Below are positions 27,117-36,291 of a stretch of DNA of 64,000 nt, in pieces. The stretch spans positions 248,001 to 312,000 of the forward strand of contig DAOSSA010000001.1 of NCBI GenBank assembly GCA_035376985.1, read 5' to 3'. Source of the DNA: Brevifilum sp029548365. Lineage in GTDB: Bacteria; Chloroflexota; Anaerolineae; Anaerolineales; Anaerolineaceae. The notes beneath the pieces are model-generated. The model saw only the letters and a list, made by a program, of their open reading frames with translations, made no database searches and was not told the DNA's origin. Numbering within the stretch: the first letter of the stretch is position 1; every line of letters starts with the position of its first letter. A program made the position numbers and the translations under genes.

Positions 27117-27211
27117 CTGTAAATCCCCAAGCTAAGGAAATTCCAAAGAAGAGAGCTAAATATTTTCTGAATTATCAAACCCGCAAGTTGTTGATAGAGA
27201 AAGGATGTCTC

Positions 27212-27580
27212 ATGAAATTAATTTTACGTTGGCTGATCACCGCGGCATCACTGTACGTTGCATATCTGATTCTCCCTGGCATCACCGTTGAAGGCAATGG
27301 TTTTTGGGTGTATTCGATCATGGCTCTGATTCTTGGTTTGGTCAACGCCCTGATCCGCCCAATTTTGAAGTTTTTGTCCTGCGGCTTTATCATCATCACA
27401 TTAGGTCTGTTTGTGTTTGTCATCAATGCTGTCACATTCATGCTCTCTGCGAACATCTCCCAGAGTCTCGGCTTTAACTTTGCAGTTGATGGTTTTGGCA
27501 CCGCCCTGTTAGCCTCGATTATTGTCAGCTTCGTTTCCGTGGTGTTATCATCAATTTTGATTGATGAGGATAAACGTTAA
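27212..27580 (+). CDS. Phage-holin-family (PF04020-type) membrane protein
   Basis: The 122-aa protein consists almost entirely of four hydrophobic segments. Family hallmarks are LGLVNALIRPILKFL in the loop after TM2 and LGLFVFVINAVTFML. Despite the name, chromosomal members are widespread in bacteria with no prophage, and their function is unknown. I chose the ATG at 27212 because AAAGGA lies 6 bases upstream; an earlier TTG at 27188 would include it. There is no phage context here. Confidence 0.85.
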   Translation: MKLILRWLITAASLYVAYLILPGITVEGNGFWVYSIMALILGLVNALIRPILKFLSCGFIIITLGLFVFVINAVTFMLSANISQSLGFNFAVDGFGTALLASIIVSFVSVVLSSILIDEDKR

Positions 27581-27641
27581 TAGTCCGATTAATCTCAGCC
27601 GATCGGCATCTCGATTGTCACCAAATTCCTGTCGCTTGTGC

Positions 27642-27670
27642 TTGCATTGTCAGTCTATGCCGAGTATACT
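27642..27670 (+). promoter_or_regulatory. Promoter of rpsF-rpsR
   Basis: TTGCAT (27642-27647) and TATACT (27665-27670) are exactly 17 bases apart. The resulting leader of about 120 bases contains two stem-loops. Confidence 0.6.
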
Positions 27671-27680
27671 TTGATGCTGT

Positions 27681-27770
27681 GCTGGATCAAAGAATCCAGC
27701 GTTTATCAAAAATCAAAATTAACTACGGGTTCTTTCCGTTACACAGTTATCTACGGTAGCCAAGTGTAAC
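27681..27770 (+). promoter_or_regulatory. Structured leader of rpsF
   Basis: Two inverted repeats are visible: GCTGGA/TCCAGC (27681-27686 and 27695-27700) and GTTACAC/GTGTAAC (27738-27744 and 27764-27770, enclosing CTACGGTAG). They sit in the transcribed leader, just before the AAGGAGA of rpsF. Many rpsF leaders bind S6:S18 for autoregulation, but I cannot match the known consensus with certainty. Confidence 0.4.
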
Positions 27771-27794
27771 AGGCCCATGGAAAGGAGATTCCAA

Positions 27795-28079
27795 ATGCGA
27801 AATTACGAATTAATATTGATCCTTCAGCCTGACCTGGAAGATGAAACCAGATCAGGAGTGATTGAGCGTGTCAACACCATGATCACTGAGAGTGGTGGAG
27901 AAATTATTAAAACAGATATTTGGGGTACAAGACAGCTTGCTTATGAGATCGAGGATTTTCGCGAAGGCTTCTATATCTACATGGAGGTTTCATTAAGTCC
28001 CGCTTCTAGCACCGAATTTTTACAAAACCTGCGCTATATTGAGCCAATCATTCGGTATATGCTCATGAAAGAAGAATAA
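27795..28079 (+). CDS. rpsF: 30S ribosomal protein S6
   Basis: S6 is a 30S platform protein that forms a dimer with S18. From the ATG at 27795 the protein is 94 aa and begins RNYELILILQPDL, with the ferredoxin-like fold and YEIEDFREGFYIYM in the middle. An AAGGAGA ribosome site decides this start; the in-frame ATG 18 bases earlier lies upstream of it. rpsR follows 156 bases later, and no intact ssb lies between them, unlike the usual rpsF-ssb-rpsR order. Confidence 0.95.
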   Translation: MRNYELILILQPDLEDETRSGVIERVNTMITESGGEIIKTDIWGTRQLAYEIEDFREGFYIYMEVSLSPASSTEFLQNLRYIEPIIRYMLMKEE

Positions 28080-28108
28080 TAATTCCTTTTTAACAACAAC
28101 GTGCAGAA

Positions 28109-28255
28109 ATGTTTTTCGAGGGGTTGAACAAGATCATGCGAATCAGTCCCTGGATAAAGCATTCGAAGCCCTCAATCCACAAAAAGGACATACCATATTT
28201 CCCCTCTGAATTTATTACACATACAGGAGTTTATAATGACAAATTATCAAAGTAA
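28109..28255 (+). pseudogene. Possible ssb remnant between rpsF and rpsR
   Basis: A short frame starts at an ATG here and encodes a GLNKIM segment (28121-28138), which matches the first beta strand of SSB proteins, exactly where ssb normally lies. After that the sequence loses any SSB resemblance, runs 48 codons and overlaps rpsR. It may be a decayed 5' fragment or coincidence. Confidence 0.3.
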
Positions 28256-28472
28256 CCGCTACTATTCTCGGTCAAAGGTTTGTCAGTTTTGCACGAACGT
28301 AGAAACTGAGATAAATTACAAAAATACAGAACTTCTCAAGCGCTATATCGACGAAACCGGGAAAATCCGTCCGAGACGTCAAACGGGTACCTGCGCCAAG
28401 CATCAGCGGGCTCTCGCTAAAGCGATTAAAAATGCCAGGCACATTGCTTTGCTTCCCTTCGTCAACCAGTAG
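28236..28472 (+). CDS. rpsR: 30S ribosomal protein S18, zinc-ligand (C+) form
   Basis: S18 pairs with S6 on the 30S platform. The 78-aa protein has KVCQFC near the start and CAKHQR further on, giving a CxxC and CxxxH set that could bind zinc, together with the family motif KNTELLKRYIDETGKIRPRR split across this region. AGGAG lies 6 bases before the ATG. It is co-transcribed with rpsF. Confidence 0.95.
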   Translation: MTNYQSNRYYSRSKVCQFCTNVETEINYKNTELLKRYIDETGKIRPRRQTGTCAKHQRALAKAIKNARHIALLPFVNQ

Positions 28473-28510
28473 CTCAGCATTTTTTCTGTTAAAAAGGCAG
28501 GTTGGCACAT

Positions 28511-29923
28511 ATGGCAAAACAAAAACCAAAAAAGAAAATCGTCACTAAAAAACACCTCTCGCGAGAGCACCGTGAAGCTAAACAAACCCGAATTCTTGTT
28601 ATTGTTTCAATTGCTGTCGGTGCAATTATATTGGGTTTGGTTATTTATGGTGTAATTGACCAAACGATTATCCAGCCAGGTATAGCGGTGGCTCGTGTGG
28701 GTGAAACAAAAATCACTGTCCGTGAGTTTAAACCCTTTGTTCAGTACACACGGGTGCAGATGTTGAATCAAGCTTACCAATACCTCAGCTTTTACCAACA
28801 ATTTGGCGAGTTCGGCAGCAGTTTCCTTGATACTGCTCAATCAATCGCCATAGAATTATCACAGCCGGTCGTTCTTGGGCGATCTGTTTTGGATGAAATG
28901 ATTGACAATATCATCATCAAAGAGGAAGCCGCGAAAAGGAATATTACAGTTAGTGATGCAGAGATTGATGAAGCTATTCAAGCCGCTTTCGGGTTTTTCC
29001 CAAACGGAACGTCCACCCCAACAACTACTGCGACTATCCAACCGACCGCGACATACTCAGAAACCCTGCAGGCAATGATTAACACACCGACTCCTGTCAT
29101 TGAAGACTCAGAATCAAAAGATTTAAATGGGGAGTCAGAAATTGATGAAACCGATCGTACAGTGGTTGTCGAAGAAAAACCAGGAGAAGAAGAGGTCATT
29201 GATCCAGAGGGAGACCTGGCAGATCTTCAAGACGTCGATCAGCTTGAAATCAGCCCGACTTTAGAAGGCACTCCCGAGGCGACGCCAACCATCACACTGA
29301 CACCTACCCCTTATACAACTGCAATTTTCGGAGAAAAAATCAAAGAATTTGAAAATCAATTTAAAATCTACAATTTCAAAATTGCAGACCTCAGAAAAAT
29401 CTTTGCCGCACAGTTACTGCGCGAGAAATTAGCCGAAGCTATGGATTTTGAAGTTGAAACCACCAAATCTGAAGTGTGGGCGCGGCACATCCTCGTTGCC
29501 TTGGAAGATTATGAATTAGCGCTTGATATTTTAGCCCGTCTGAGAGAAGGTGAGAACTTCTACGACCTGGCTGCGCTTTACTCAATCGATGAGTCCAATA
29601 AAGAAGTGGGCGGCGACTTGGGCTGGTTTGATGAATTCACGATGGTCACCGAATTTTCAGAAGCGGCTTTCAGTTTAGGTGAGGGCGAATTAAGCCAGCT
29701 TGTGGAAACAACTTTTGGCTACCATATTATCCAGGTGCTTGGCAGGCGTGAGAACCCGGTATCAGCCAGTGAGATGTTGCAACAGAGACAACAGCTTTTT
29801 TCGATATGGCTTGCTGATCAACACAATCAACGTGATGATATTGAAATCCATGATAATTGGGATCAGTTTGTCCCGATAACGCCTGAGGTACCTCAACAAT
29901 TCATAGAGGCTCTGTATCAGTAA
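28511..29923 (+). CDS. Membrane-anchored peptidyl-prolyl isomerase (PpiC/PrsA/SurA-like)
   Basis: This protein probably folds exported proteins outside the membrane. A basic N-terminus is followed by one transmembrane segment (about 30-52, ILVIVSIAVGAIILGLVIYG), a SurA-N-like helical region, a low-complexity Thr/Pro and Glu/Asp-rich linker (about 165-270) and a parvulin domain (about 325-425: ARHILVALED, LGWFDEF, GYHIIQVLGR). I chose the ATG at 28511, nine bases after a TTG, because AGG spacing is better. A strong terminator follows, convergent with smc. Confidence 0.88.
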   Translation: MAKQKPKKKIVTKKHLSREHREAKQTRILVIVSIAVGAIILGLVIYGVIDQTIIQPGIAVARVGETKITVREFKPFVQYTRVQMLNQAYQYLSFYQQFGEFGSSFLDTAQSIAIELSQPVVLGRSVLDEMIDNIIIKEEAAKRNITVSDAEIDEAIQAAFGFFPNGTSTPTTTATIQPTATYSETLQAMINTPTPVIEDSESKDLNGESEIDETDRTVVVEEKPGEEEVIDPEGDLADLQDVDQLEISPTLEGTPEATPTITLTPTPYTTAIFGEKIKEFENQFKIYNFKIADLRKIFAAQLLREKLAEAMDFEVETTKSEVWARHILVALEDYELALDILARLREGENFYDLAALYSIDESNKEVGGDLGWFDEFTMVTEFSEAAFSLGEGELSQLVETTFGYHIIQVLGRRENPVSASEMLQQRQQLFSIWLADQHNQRDDIEIHDNWDQFVPITPEVPQQFIEALYQ

Positions 29924-29956
29924 TTCAAATCGGTAACTAATTGGAACAATGTCAAC

Positions 29957-29985
29957 AAAAAGAGGCGCTCGGCGCCTCTTTTTTT
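29957..29985. terminator. Bidirectional terminator between the PpiC gene and smc
   Basis: A perfect 12-bp stem (29957-29968 with 29972-29983) with a 3-base loop and T-runs on both strands separates the convergent genes. Confidence 0.92.
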
Positions 29986-30001
29986 ATCTTTCCTTACCAG
30001 C

Positions 30002-33000
30002 TTATGCGAAATATGCATCTCCGACTTCATCAAGTTTAAGGCTGATCATTTGGCTGGTTGAATCTCTCCCCATGGTGACCCCATAGATTACATCCGCTGC
30101 CTGAACCGTATTTCGATTATGGGTAATGATCACCACTTGAATTTGCTCTGAAAGCTCTCGTAGTTCTTCCACAAATCGACCGACGTTGGATTCATCCAAC
30201 ATGGCATCAACTTCATCCAAAATGCAAAATGGCGGCGGAGATACCTTAAGCAGGGCAAAAATCAATGCAACAGCGGTTAAGCTTCGCTCACCACCTGATA
30301 ATAAAGCTAAGCCTTGCTGCCTCCTACCCGGCAAACGCGCTTCAATGTCAACACCGCCTTCTACTGGTTTCTCCTCGTCAGTAAAAATCAATTTGGCTTC
30401 TCCGCCATTGAAAAGGCGGGAAAAAACTGCAGAAAATTCTTTGTTGACAGCTTGATAAGTTTTTACGAATTCAATTTCCATCATTTCATCAAGCTCTTCA
30501 ATAACTTTCTGAAGATCCTGGCTGGCTTTTTCCAAATCAGCCACTTGATTGGTAAGAAATTCAAATCTCTCTTTAACCTCGATATATTCTTGCTCTGCTT
30601 CAGGATTGACAGCGCCGATTCGAAGTAACTGACCTTTCAAGCGTTTGATATCGTCTTCATGGGATTCGGGTACCTCAGCGATTTGGGGTAAATCCTCAAT
30701 CAGGTCATCGTTAAAAGGTAATGGCATGGGTCCATCATATTCCTGGTCACTCTCAAATGAAACCAAACCAAAATCATCGCCAATTCGATCTCGTAAGAGA
30801 TTCAATTGATCCTGTCTTCGCTCCAATTCCATTTGTATCTGAGTGTACTGGCGTTCCGCAATGATCACTTTCTGATGTGATTGTGCTTCAATCTGTTGCA
30901 ATTCTGCAATAGATCGCTCTGTTTCTTCGCCAATTGTTGATAGAGGTCCGACTTGTTCGCTTTCCAGATGATTGGTTTTTAGCTGAATTTCCTCAATCTT
31001 TTGAGTCAATTCTCCTTTTCTTTTTTCGATCTCAACTAATTCAGCTGCAATTTCACCGCGACGGTTTGTTAACCCTTGAAGACGCTGTTTAGAAACATCA
31101 GTCCGATTTGAAATGTCTTGATAACGTTGTTGAACAGAATTGAGTGTATTTTTAGCGACTATTTGCTGAGTCTTCAATTGGTTAAGTGTTTGCTGGATTT
31201 CAAAAAGCGGAATTGCTTGGAATTCGGTGTTAATCTTCTTTTCCTCACCAAGCATCCTGTTGATCTCCCCGTCAATATCAACCAATTTCCCTTTTCCAGA
31301 TTCAATCAAGGATTGAACCTCAATCATGTCCGCATCCAGAGCAACCAACCGCTCAGAATTCCAATGTTGCTGTTCCAAAAGTCGCGCCTGTGCGTCCTTT
31401 GCATCCTGAAGCTTTCGCTCATTGACTCGCCACTCCTGTTCTAGAAGACCAAATTCCTGAACCAATTCGTCTTGCTCAGCTTGTAATTGCTCAATTGATT
31501 TTTCTATACGTAATTGTTGGTCAAGCAGATCTTCGATTTCATTTTCGACCATAACCCGTTCCGATTGAAGTTCGCTTTGCTGCCGTGTACGTCCAATTCG
31601 CTTCCCGGATGGGCTCTGACCGGAGATGATCACCCCATTAGGATGAAAGACAATCCCAGACAAAGTCACCACGATGATTGAGACATCCGATTTGCCGATT
31701 ATTATTTCTGCTGTTTCAGTATCTTTGACAACTAAAATATCCGAAAGCAGTGCATCAACAAGGTTTTGGTAGGTTTTTCCAACTGAAACCAGGGTGTTGG
31801 CAAAACCGATCACCCCATCCAAATGATGAAGATCTTTTTTCTGTATGACCTGAGTGGATTGATCCAGTGGCATCAGGGCAACCCGGTCATCTGCTTTCGC
31901 TTCAAGATATTCTATGAGTTTATTTTTACTTTGCGAAGGCATAGCCAATAAGTCGGTCAGTTCGCCTAACGCAGCGCTGATCGCACGTTCGTATTGTTCA
32001 TCGATCAGGATATGTTGCGAAATTGGCTCAATTCCTTGCGGTAAGCGCCCCTGCCGTGAGTTCTCCAGTAGTTTTTTGGATCCCTCAGAGTAGCCGCTGA
32101 GCGCGTTTTCTGCATCCTGTAATAACGATAATTGCGTGGATAATTTAGTTCGCTGGTTGTCCTTATGATTAACTTGTTGTGTAATACTTAAGCGATCGTT
32201 ATTAAGTCTTTCAAGCTGATGCTTGAATTGATCGATTTCATTTTTTTGCTGCTCAATTTTTTGTGTAAATAATTGAGAGCTTTTCTCTAATAACATGAAA
32301 TGCTTATTAGCTTCATTCTCCTGATGTTGCAGCGTTTCATTTGCATTTTTAACCCTGTCACGTTCGTTCTGAAGGGCATTAACTCGATTCTCAAATTCAT
32401 CTATGCGAACAACTGCCTGAACCTTTTCCGTTTCTAATTGAATTCGTTTCGCCTTGAGTTTATCCAACGCGGAATCAATCTGCTCCCTTTCTTTTATAAC
32501 GTCCGCCAATTTTTGAGTGGATGTTTTTTCTTCTTCAGCGCCTGCGCGAAATTCCTCCTGGCGTTGTTCGATCTCAGCTTTCAGGACCAGCCCCTGGGCT
32601 TCAATCCCATTTATTTCTTCTTCAATATTAGAAATATCAAGGTCGAGGTTATCTTTTTGTTGCTTGTAGGACCGCTGGCGCTCCTCGATTATCGCAAGCT
32701 CGCGTGTCGTTTGTTCCAATAGGCTGTGATTTTCGGATAGTTCCCCATAGAAAGCCTCAAGCTCTTTTCGATAAGCCTGTAACTGCGCACGCGCTTCTTC
32801 CACATTCGTTTCTGCATCAAGGTGTAACTTACTCAATGAATGCACAAGAACTTCTTGCTCATGGAATGCATCACGGGTTTTTCGCAGATCCTGTTGCTTT
32901 ACATTCCACTGAAAACCATACCACTCTCGTAAAAGCAAGCGCAGATCTGCTTTAACTTGCTGATATTCTTGAAAACGCAGTGCTTGGCGCTCAAGGCTTC

Positions 33001-33613
33001 TCAGGCGGGGTTTGATCTCTGTCAAAATGTCAAGCACTCGATCCAGATTCTTGCGTGTGTTTTCCAATTTTCGCAAGGAATCTTCCTTACGAGATCGGTA
33101 GAGGCCAATCCCGGCTGCTTCTTCAAACAATTTTCTACGCTCGTCAGGCCTTAAAGCCAAAGCCGCATCAACCAGGCCCTGTCCAATAATCGTGTAATTT
33201 CTTTCGGACATCCCTGTTTGTGAAAGAAGCTCCGAGATGTCCTTAAGACGTACCTTTTGTCCATTTAAAATATATTCATTCTGGCCATCCCTGTAAGCCT
33301 GGCGGGTAATGGCGACATGAGAATAATCAATGGGCAGCCAACCATCCTCATTGTTGAATGTGATTGTACTGGAGGCCATTCCAGATCGAGACCGTTGTTG
33401 GGACCCAGAAAATATCATATCTTCCGTCTTTTTTGCCCTTAACAGCGAAAAAGACTGCTCACCCAGTACCCACCTGATGGCATCTGCAATATTGGATTTC
33501 CCCGAACCGTTCGGGCCAACGATCGCAGTGATCTTTCCGGGAAACTCCAGTCGCGTTGTGGTTGCAAAGGTCTTTACACCTTGCAATTCGATGGATTCTA
33601 AACGGTTTTCCAT
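30002..33613 (-). CDS. smc: Chromosome segregation protein SMC
   Basis: SMC forms an ATP-gated dimer that compacts and resolves the chromosome with ScpA. The 1203-aa protein has Walker A GPNGSGKS (33-40), a long coiled coil, a hinge at about 510-650 (including GVIGFANTLVSVG), a second coiled coil, and the C-terminal signature LSGGERSLTAVALIFALL with Walker B CILDEVDAMLD. Length is standard. It lies 3 bases after rnc, an arrangement known from other bacteria, and is head-to-head with scpA across rnc. Confidence 0.97.
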   Translation of the reverse strand: MENRLESIELQGVKTFATTTRLEFPGKITAIVGPNGSGKSNIADAIRWVLGEQSFSLLRAKKTEDMIFSGSQQRSRSGMASSTITFNNEDGWLPIDYSHVAITRQAYRDGQNEYILNGQKVRLKDISELLSQTGMSERNYTIIGQGLVDAALALRPDERRKLFEEAAGIGLYRSRKEDSLRKLENTRKNLDRVLDILTEIKPRLRSLERQALRFQEYQQVKADLRLLLREWYGFQWNVKQQDLRKTRDAFHEQEVLVHSLSKLHLDAETNVEEARAQLQAYRKELEAFYGELSENHSLLEQTTRELAIIEERQRSYKQQKDNLDLDISNIEEEINGIEAQGLVLKAEIEQRQEEFRAGAEEEKTSTQKLADVIKEREQIDSALDKLKAKRIQLETEKVQAVVRIDEFENRVNALQNERDRVKNANETLQHQENEANKHFMLLEKSSQLFTQKIEQQKNEIDQFKHQLERLNNDRLSITQQVNHKDNQRTKLSTQLSLLQDAENALSGYSEGSKKLLENSRQGRLPQGIEPISQHILIDEQYERAISAALGELTDLLAMPSQSKNKLIEYLEAKADDRVALMPLDQSTQVIQKKDLHHLDGVIGFANTLVSVGKTYQNLVDALLSDILVVKDTETAEIIIGKSDVSIIVVTLSGIVFHPNGVIISGQSPSGKRIGRTRQQSELQSERVMVENEIEDLLDQQLRIEKSIEQLQAEQDELVQEFGLLEQEWRVNERKLQDAKDAQARLLEQQHWNSERLVALDADMIEVQSLIESGKGKLVDIDGEINRMLGEEKKINTEFQAIPLFEIQQTLNQLKTQQIVAKNTLNSVQQRYQDISNRTDVSKQRLQGLTNRRGEIAAELVEIEKRKGELTQKIEEIQLKTNHLESEQVGPLSTIGEETERSIAELQQIEAQSHQKVIIAERQYTQIQMELERRQDQLNLLRDRIGDDFGLVSFESDQEYDGPMPLPFNDDLIEDLPQIAEVPESHEDDIKRLKGQLLRIGAVNPEAEQEYIEVKERFEFLTNQVADLEKASQDLQKVIEELDEMMEIEFVKTYQAVNKEFSAVFSRLFNGGEAKLIFTDEEKPVEGGVDIEARLPGRRQQGLALLSGGERSLTAVALIFALLKVSPPPFCILDEVDAMLDESNVGRFVEELRELSEQIQVVIITHNRNTVQAADVIYGVTMGRDSTSQMISLKLDEVGDAYFA

Positions 33614-33616
33614 GAT

Positions 33617-34423
33617 TTAATGATGCTCCAGAACCCCAAGGCTAACCAACGCTTCCCGCGCTGCGGATTTCTCTGCAGATTGCTTATTTGAGCCAATCCC
33701 TCTGCCATAGGGTTTATTACCAATTCTAACTTCCATTTCAAAGGTTTTATTATGATCAGGACCTTCTTCCGCGACCAGAATATATTTTGGTGAAGCAAAG
33801 CCCCGTCCCTGCGCCCATTCTTGAAGGCGACTTTTGGTATCATCATCGATGTGATTGTGAAAAATGCTGTCAACAACTTCAAACAGAAGCGGTTCCATAA
33901 AAGCTTCAACGGCTGGTATTCCTGCATACAGGTATAGTGCACCAATCAGCGCCTCGAAGGTGTCGCACAATAGAGTTGTGCGCTCCCGTCCTCCAGCTTG
34001 TATTTCGCCTTTTCCCAAGCGTAAAGCCAAACCTAAATTTATTTTCCTAGCAAAATTGGCTAATTGTTCAGTATGAACCAATGCTGCCCGCAGACGAGTC
34101 AGGTCACCTTCCGGTTTCTCAGGAAAAAGATGGTACAACCACTCAGCCACCATGAAATCAAGAACTGCATCACCCAAGAATTCAAGGCGCTCATTGTCTT
34201 CAATTGCATCCTTATTTTCATTTAAATACGAACGATGGGTCAACGCCCTTGTTAATAAAAAGAAGTTTGTAAAAGGAAGTTTTAAACGTTTTGAAAACTG
34301 CTCTGCGCTTTCGGTTTTGACATCTTCAGTCATCGTTCTGGGTCCTTTACCAGAACTACCGATGCGCAGGCCATCTAAAGTAAATAGCTTGCGCATCAAT
34401 AGTTCTTTAATTGATGCGGGCAT
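33617..34423 (-). CDS. rnc: Ribonuclease III
   Basis: RNase III cleaves double-stranded RNA in rRNA and mRNA processing. The catalytic signature ERLEFLGDAVLDF, the second acidic cluster in CDTFEALIGALYL, and a C-terminal dsRBD (about 190-265) are present. From the ATG at 34423 (AGAGG upstream) the protein is 268 aa with a 30-residue extension. An internal ATG at 34333, with AAAGGA upstream, would give a standard-length enzyme, so the start is uncertain. It forms an operon with smc. Confidence 0.94.
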   Translation of the reverse strand: MPASIKELLMRKLFTLDGLRIGSSGKGPRTMTEDVKTESAEQFSKRLKLPFTNFFLLTRALTHRSYLNENKDAIEDNERLEFLGDAVLDFMVAEWLYHLFPEKPEGDLTRLRAALVHTEQLANFARKINLGLALRLGKGEIQAGGRERTTLLCDTFEALIGALYLYAGIPAVEAFMEPLLFEVVDSIFHNHIDDDTKSRLQEWAQGRGFASPKYILVAEEGPDHNKTFEMEVRIGNKPYGRGIGSNKQSAEKSAAREALVSLGVLEHH

Positions 34424-34488
34424 GATACCGACCTCTCATTTTATCCGGTAATCCTATTTATACCAAACGCGATTTTTTGTTTATTTCA

Positions 34489-34517
34489 TTGGTTGAGCCA
34501 TTTTTCCGGGGTATAAT
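34489..34517 (+). promoter_or_regulatory. Promoter of scpA
   Basis: TTGGTT (34489-34494) and a perfect TATAAT (34512-34517) are 17 bases apart. Transcription from here rules out the in-frame start at 34477 and supports the ATG at 34540. Confidence 0.6.
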
Positions 34518-34539
34518 CTTTTTCAGGATTGTTGACCAC

Positions 34540-35313
34540 ATGGCTTTTCTGTACAGACCCAATTCTGCGTACACCATTCATACAGAGATCTATGAAGGTC
34601 CGCTGGACCTTCTTCTGGACCTGATTTCAAAAGCTGAATTAGACATCACGCGACTTTCGTTGGCAAAAGTCACGGATGCGTATTTGGCCCACCTGGCATC
34701 GCTTCAAGAAAAATCTGCTGTTGAAATCTCAGGGTTTCTGGTTATCGCCGCCAAGCTGATCCAAATAAAATCTGAGGCGTTATTGCCTCGCCCAATTGAG
34801 AGAGCAGAAGGCGAAGAAGATCCAGCTGAGAGTTTAGCACGACAGCTCATGATTTACAAATCCATAAAGGAAACCGCACTATGGTTGCGGCATCTAGAGC
34901 AGAAGGGACAACGCACATATATTCGGTTGGCACCGCCTCCCAAAATCGAAGAAACTGTTGATCTTTCGGGGGTTGATCTCGACACTCTTATTGAGATGAT
35001 GAAAGCACTCTATCATTTTAGTGAAGAGGCAGCGCCAATTACTACGGTTATTACGATTCCAAGAGTCACAATTAGAAACAAGATCAGGGAATTGATCGAT
35101 CAGCTCAGACACCAAAAACGCCTTTCATATCGCCAAATGCTTCCAAAGGAGTACGATCGGATCGAAGCTATTGTGCTTTTTCTAGCTGTCCTGGAGATGA
35201 TCAAACAACAATACGCAAATGTTCATCAGGAAAAACTTTTTTCAGATATCCAAATTCTGGCCACTGAAAAAACCTTCACCGATCAAAAAATTACGTTGGC
35301 ACTGGACACATAA
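34540..35313 (+). CDS. scpA: Segregation and condensation protein A
   Basis: ScpA is the kleisin that bridges SMC heads. The 257-aa protein starts with the family core (IYEGPLDLLLDLISKAELDI) and has ISGFLVIAAKLIQIKSEALLP. The C-terminus carries the winged helix (IEAIVLFLAVLEMIKQQ). The ATG at 34540 was chosen because the promoter at 34489-34517 lies inside the longer frame. scpB is not adjacent. Confidence 0.93.
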   Translation: MAFLYRPNSAYTIHTEIYEGPLDLLLDLISKAELDITRLSLAKVTDAYLAHLASLQEKSAVEISGFLVIAAKLIQIKSEALLPRPIERAEGEEDPAESLARQLMIYKSIKETALWLRHLEQKGQRTYIRLAPPPKIEETVDLSGVDLDTLIEMMKALYHFSEEAAPITTVITIPRVTIRNKIRELIDQLRHQKRLSYRQMLPKEYDRIEAIVLFLAVLEMIKQQYANVHQEKLFSDIQILATEKTFTDQKITLALDT

Positions 35314-35387
35314 ATCTGATATAATAAGTTCCACTTAAACAAGTAGATCAATATTACAAACAACAATCAAATCGGGACAGGAATAAT

Positions 35388-35846
35388 ATGAATGGTGAAA
35401 TTAATAATCAGTTAACGACATCTACCCAAGAAAACTCGGGGGCTGTTGACGAATCTCAAGCAAAAGCCCAGAACACAAAGAAATATTTGATCGCAGGTAT
35501 CTTGGTAGCAATTGTGCTGATTGTCTTAATTGTGCTGGCAACGATCTACTTGGTTGATGAAACGCACCAGCAAAGAACCGAACAAATTCGCGATGTCTTT
35601 ATTATTTTCCTGGCTTTGCAATCCCTGGTGATTGGAATCGCAATGGTTGTGTTAATCGTTCAACTTTCGAGCCTGATTAACCTCCTCCAAAATGAGATCC
35701 GTCCAATTATCAACTCGACTTCTGAAACCGTAAACACGCTGAAAGGGACAGCAAAATTTGTGAGCGATAATCTCGCGGAACCAGTTATTAAGTTAAATCA
35801 ATATGCTGCTATGATTAAGCGTATTTTTAAACCTTCAAAGGATTGA
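35388..35846 (+). CDS. Two-TM membrane protein, DUF948-like
   Basis: I do not recognise a named family with certainty. The 152-aa protein has a hydrophilic N-terminus (1-32), two transmembrane segments (about 33-56 and 70-95), and a C-terminal amphipathic helix with RPIINSTSETVNTLKGTA, a pattern like DUF948-type membrane proteins. It precedes a YtxH protein, and DUF948 and YtxH genes often occur together in Firmicutes, which supports this reading. The function is unknown. Confidence 0.7.
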   Translation: MNGEINNQLTTSTQENSGAVDESQAKAQNTKKYLIAGILVAIVLIVLIVLATIYLVDETHQQRTEQIRDVFIIFLALQSLVIGIAMVVLIVQLSSLINLLQNEIRPIINSTSETVNTLKGTAKFVSDNLAEPVIKLNQYAAMIKRIFKPSKD

Positions 35847-35898
35847 AGGTAAAAACCACTATTAGTTATAAGGATTAACGAATTCAAAGGAGAAAGAC

Positions 35899-36246
35899 AT
35901 GTCAGATAGTAAAGATTTCGGTGCATTTTTAATTGGGTTTATTGTCGGAGGTCTAACAGGTGCGGCTGTAGCCTTGTTGTTTGCACCTCAATCTGGTGAA
36001 GAAACCCGAGAATTGATCCATGATAAAGCGATACAGCTCCGTGATCGCACGGCGGAATCTGTTGAAGAAGCCCGACTTCAAGCAGAAGAAGCATTTGAGC
36101 AAGCTAAACAAAAAGCTGATGAATGGACTAAACTCACCAAACAACATGCGGAAGAGCTTCTTGAAAAAGGCGAGCACTTTCTCGAAGAGGGGCGCGACAA
36201 ATTAGTGGAAGCGATTAAACCGAAAGAAAAACCCGCAGAAGTTTAG
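35899..36246 (+). CDS. YtxH domain-containing protein
   Basis: The 115-aa protein has a single N-terminal Gly-rich membrane segment (FLIGFIVGGLTGAAVALLFAP) followed at once by SGEETRELI and a long charged coiled coil rich in Glu, Ala and Lys, the YtxH pattern. The family is linked to stress in Bacillus but has no defined activity. AAAGGAG precedes the ATG. It is followed by a terminator shared with nnr. Confidence 0.88.
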   Translation: MSDSKDFGAFLIGFIVGGLTGAAVALLFAPQSGEETRELIHDKAIQLRDRTAESVEEARLQAEEAFEQAKQKADEWTKLTKQHAEELLEKGEHFLEEGRDKLVEAIKPKEKPAEV

Positions 36247-36265
36247 TCCGAGGTTGTATCAAAAT

Positions 36266-36291
36266 AGAGGCTGGCTTAATAACCAGCCTCT
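36266..36291. terminator. Shared terminator of the YtxH gene and nnr
   Basis: A 9-bp stem (36266-36274 with 36283-36291, 8-base loop) lies between the convergent genes. It overlaps the last codons and stop of nnr (TAA at 36278-36276). Confidence 0.7.

Noticed and set aside
26810..27178. Minus-strand frame containing RTRTCNPWIRSPVLCP
   Set aside because: It is the antisense of tRNA-Arg, a well-known spurious frame.
27212..27580. Prophage remnant because of the holin-family name
   Set aside because: This family is chromosomal in many bacteria; no phage genes, integrase or att sites are nearby.
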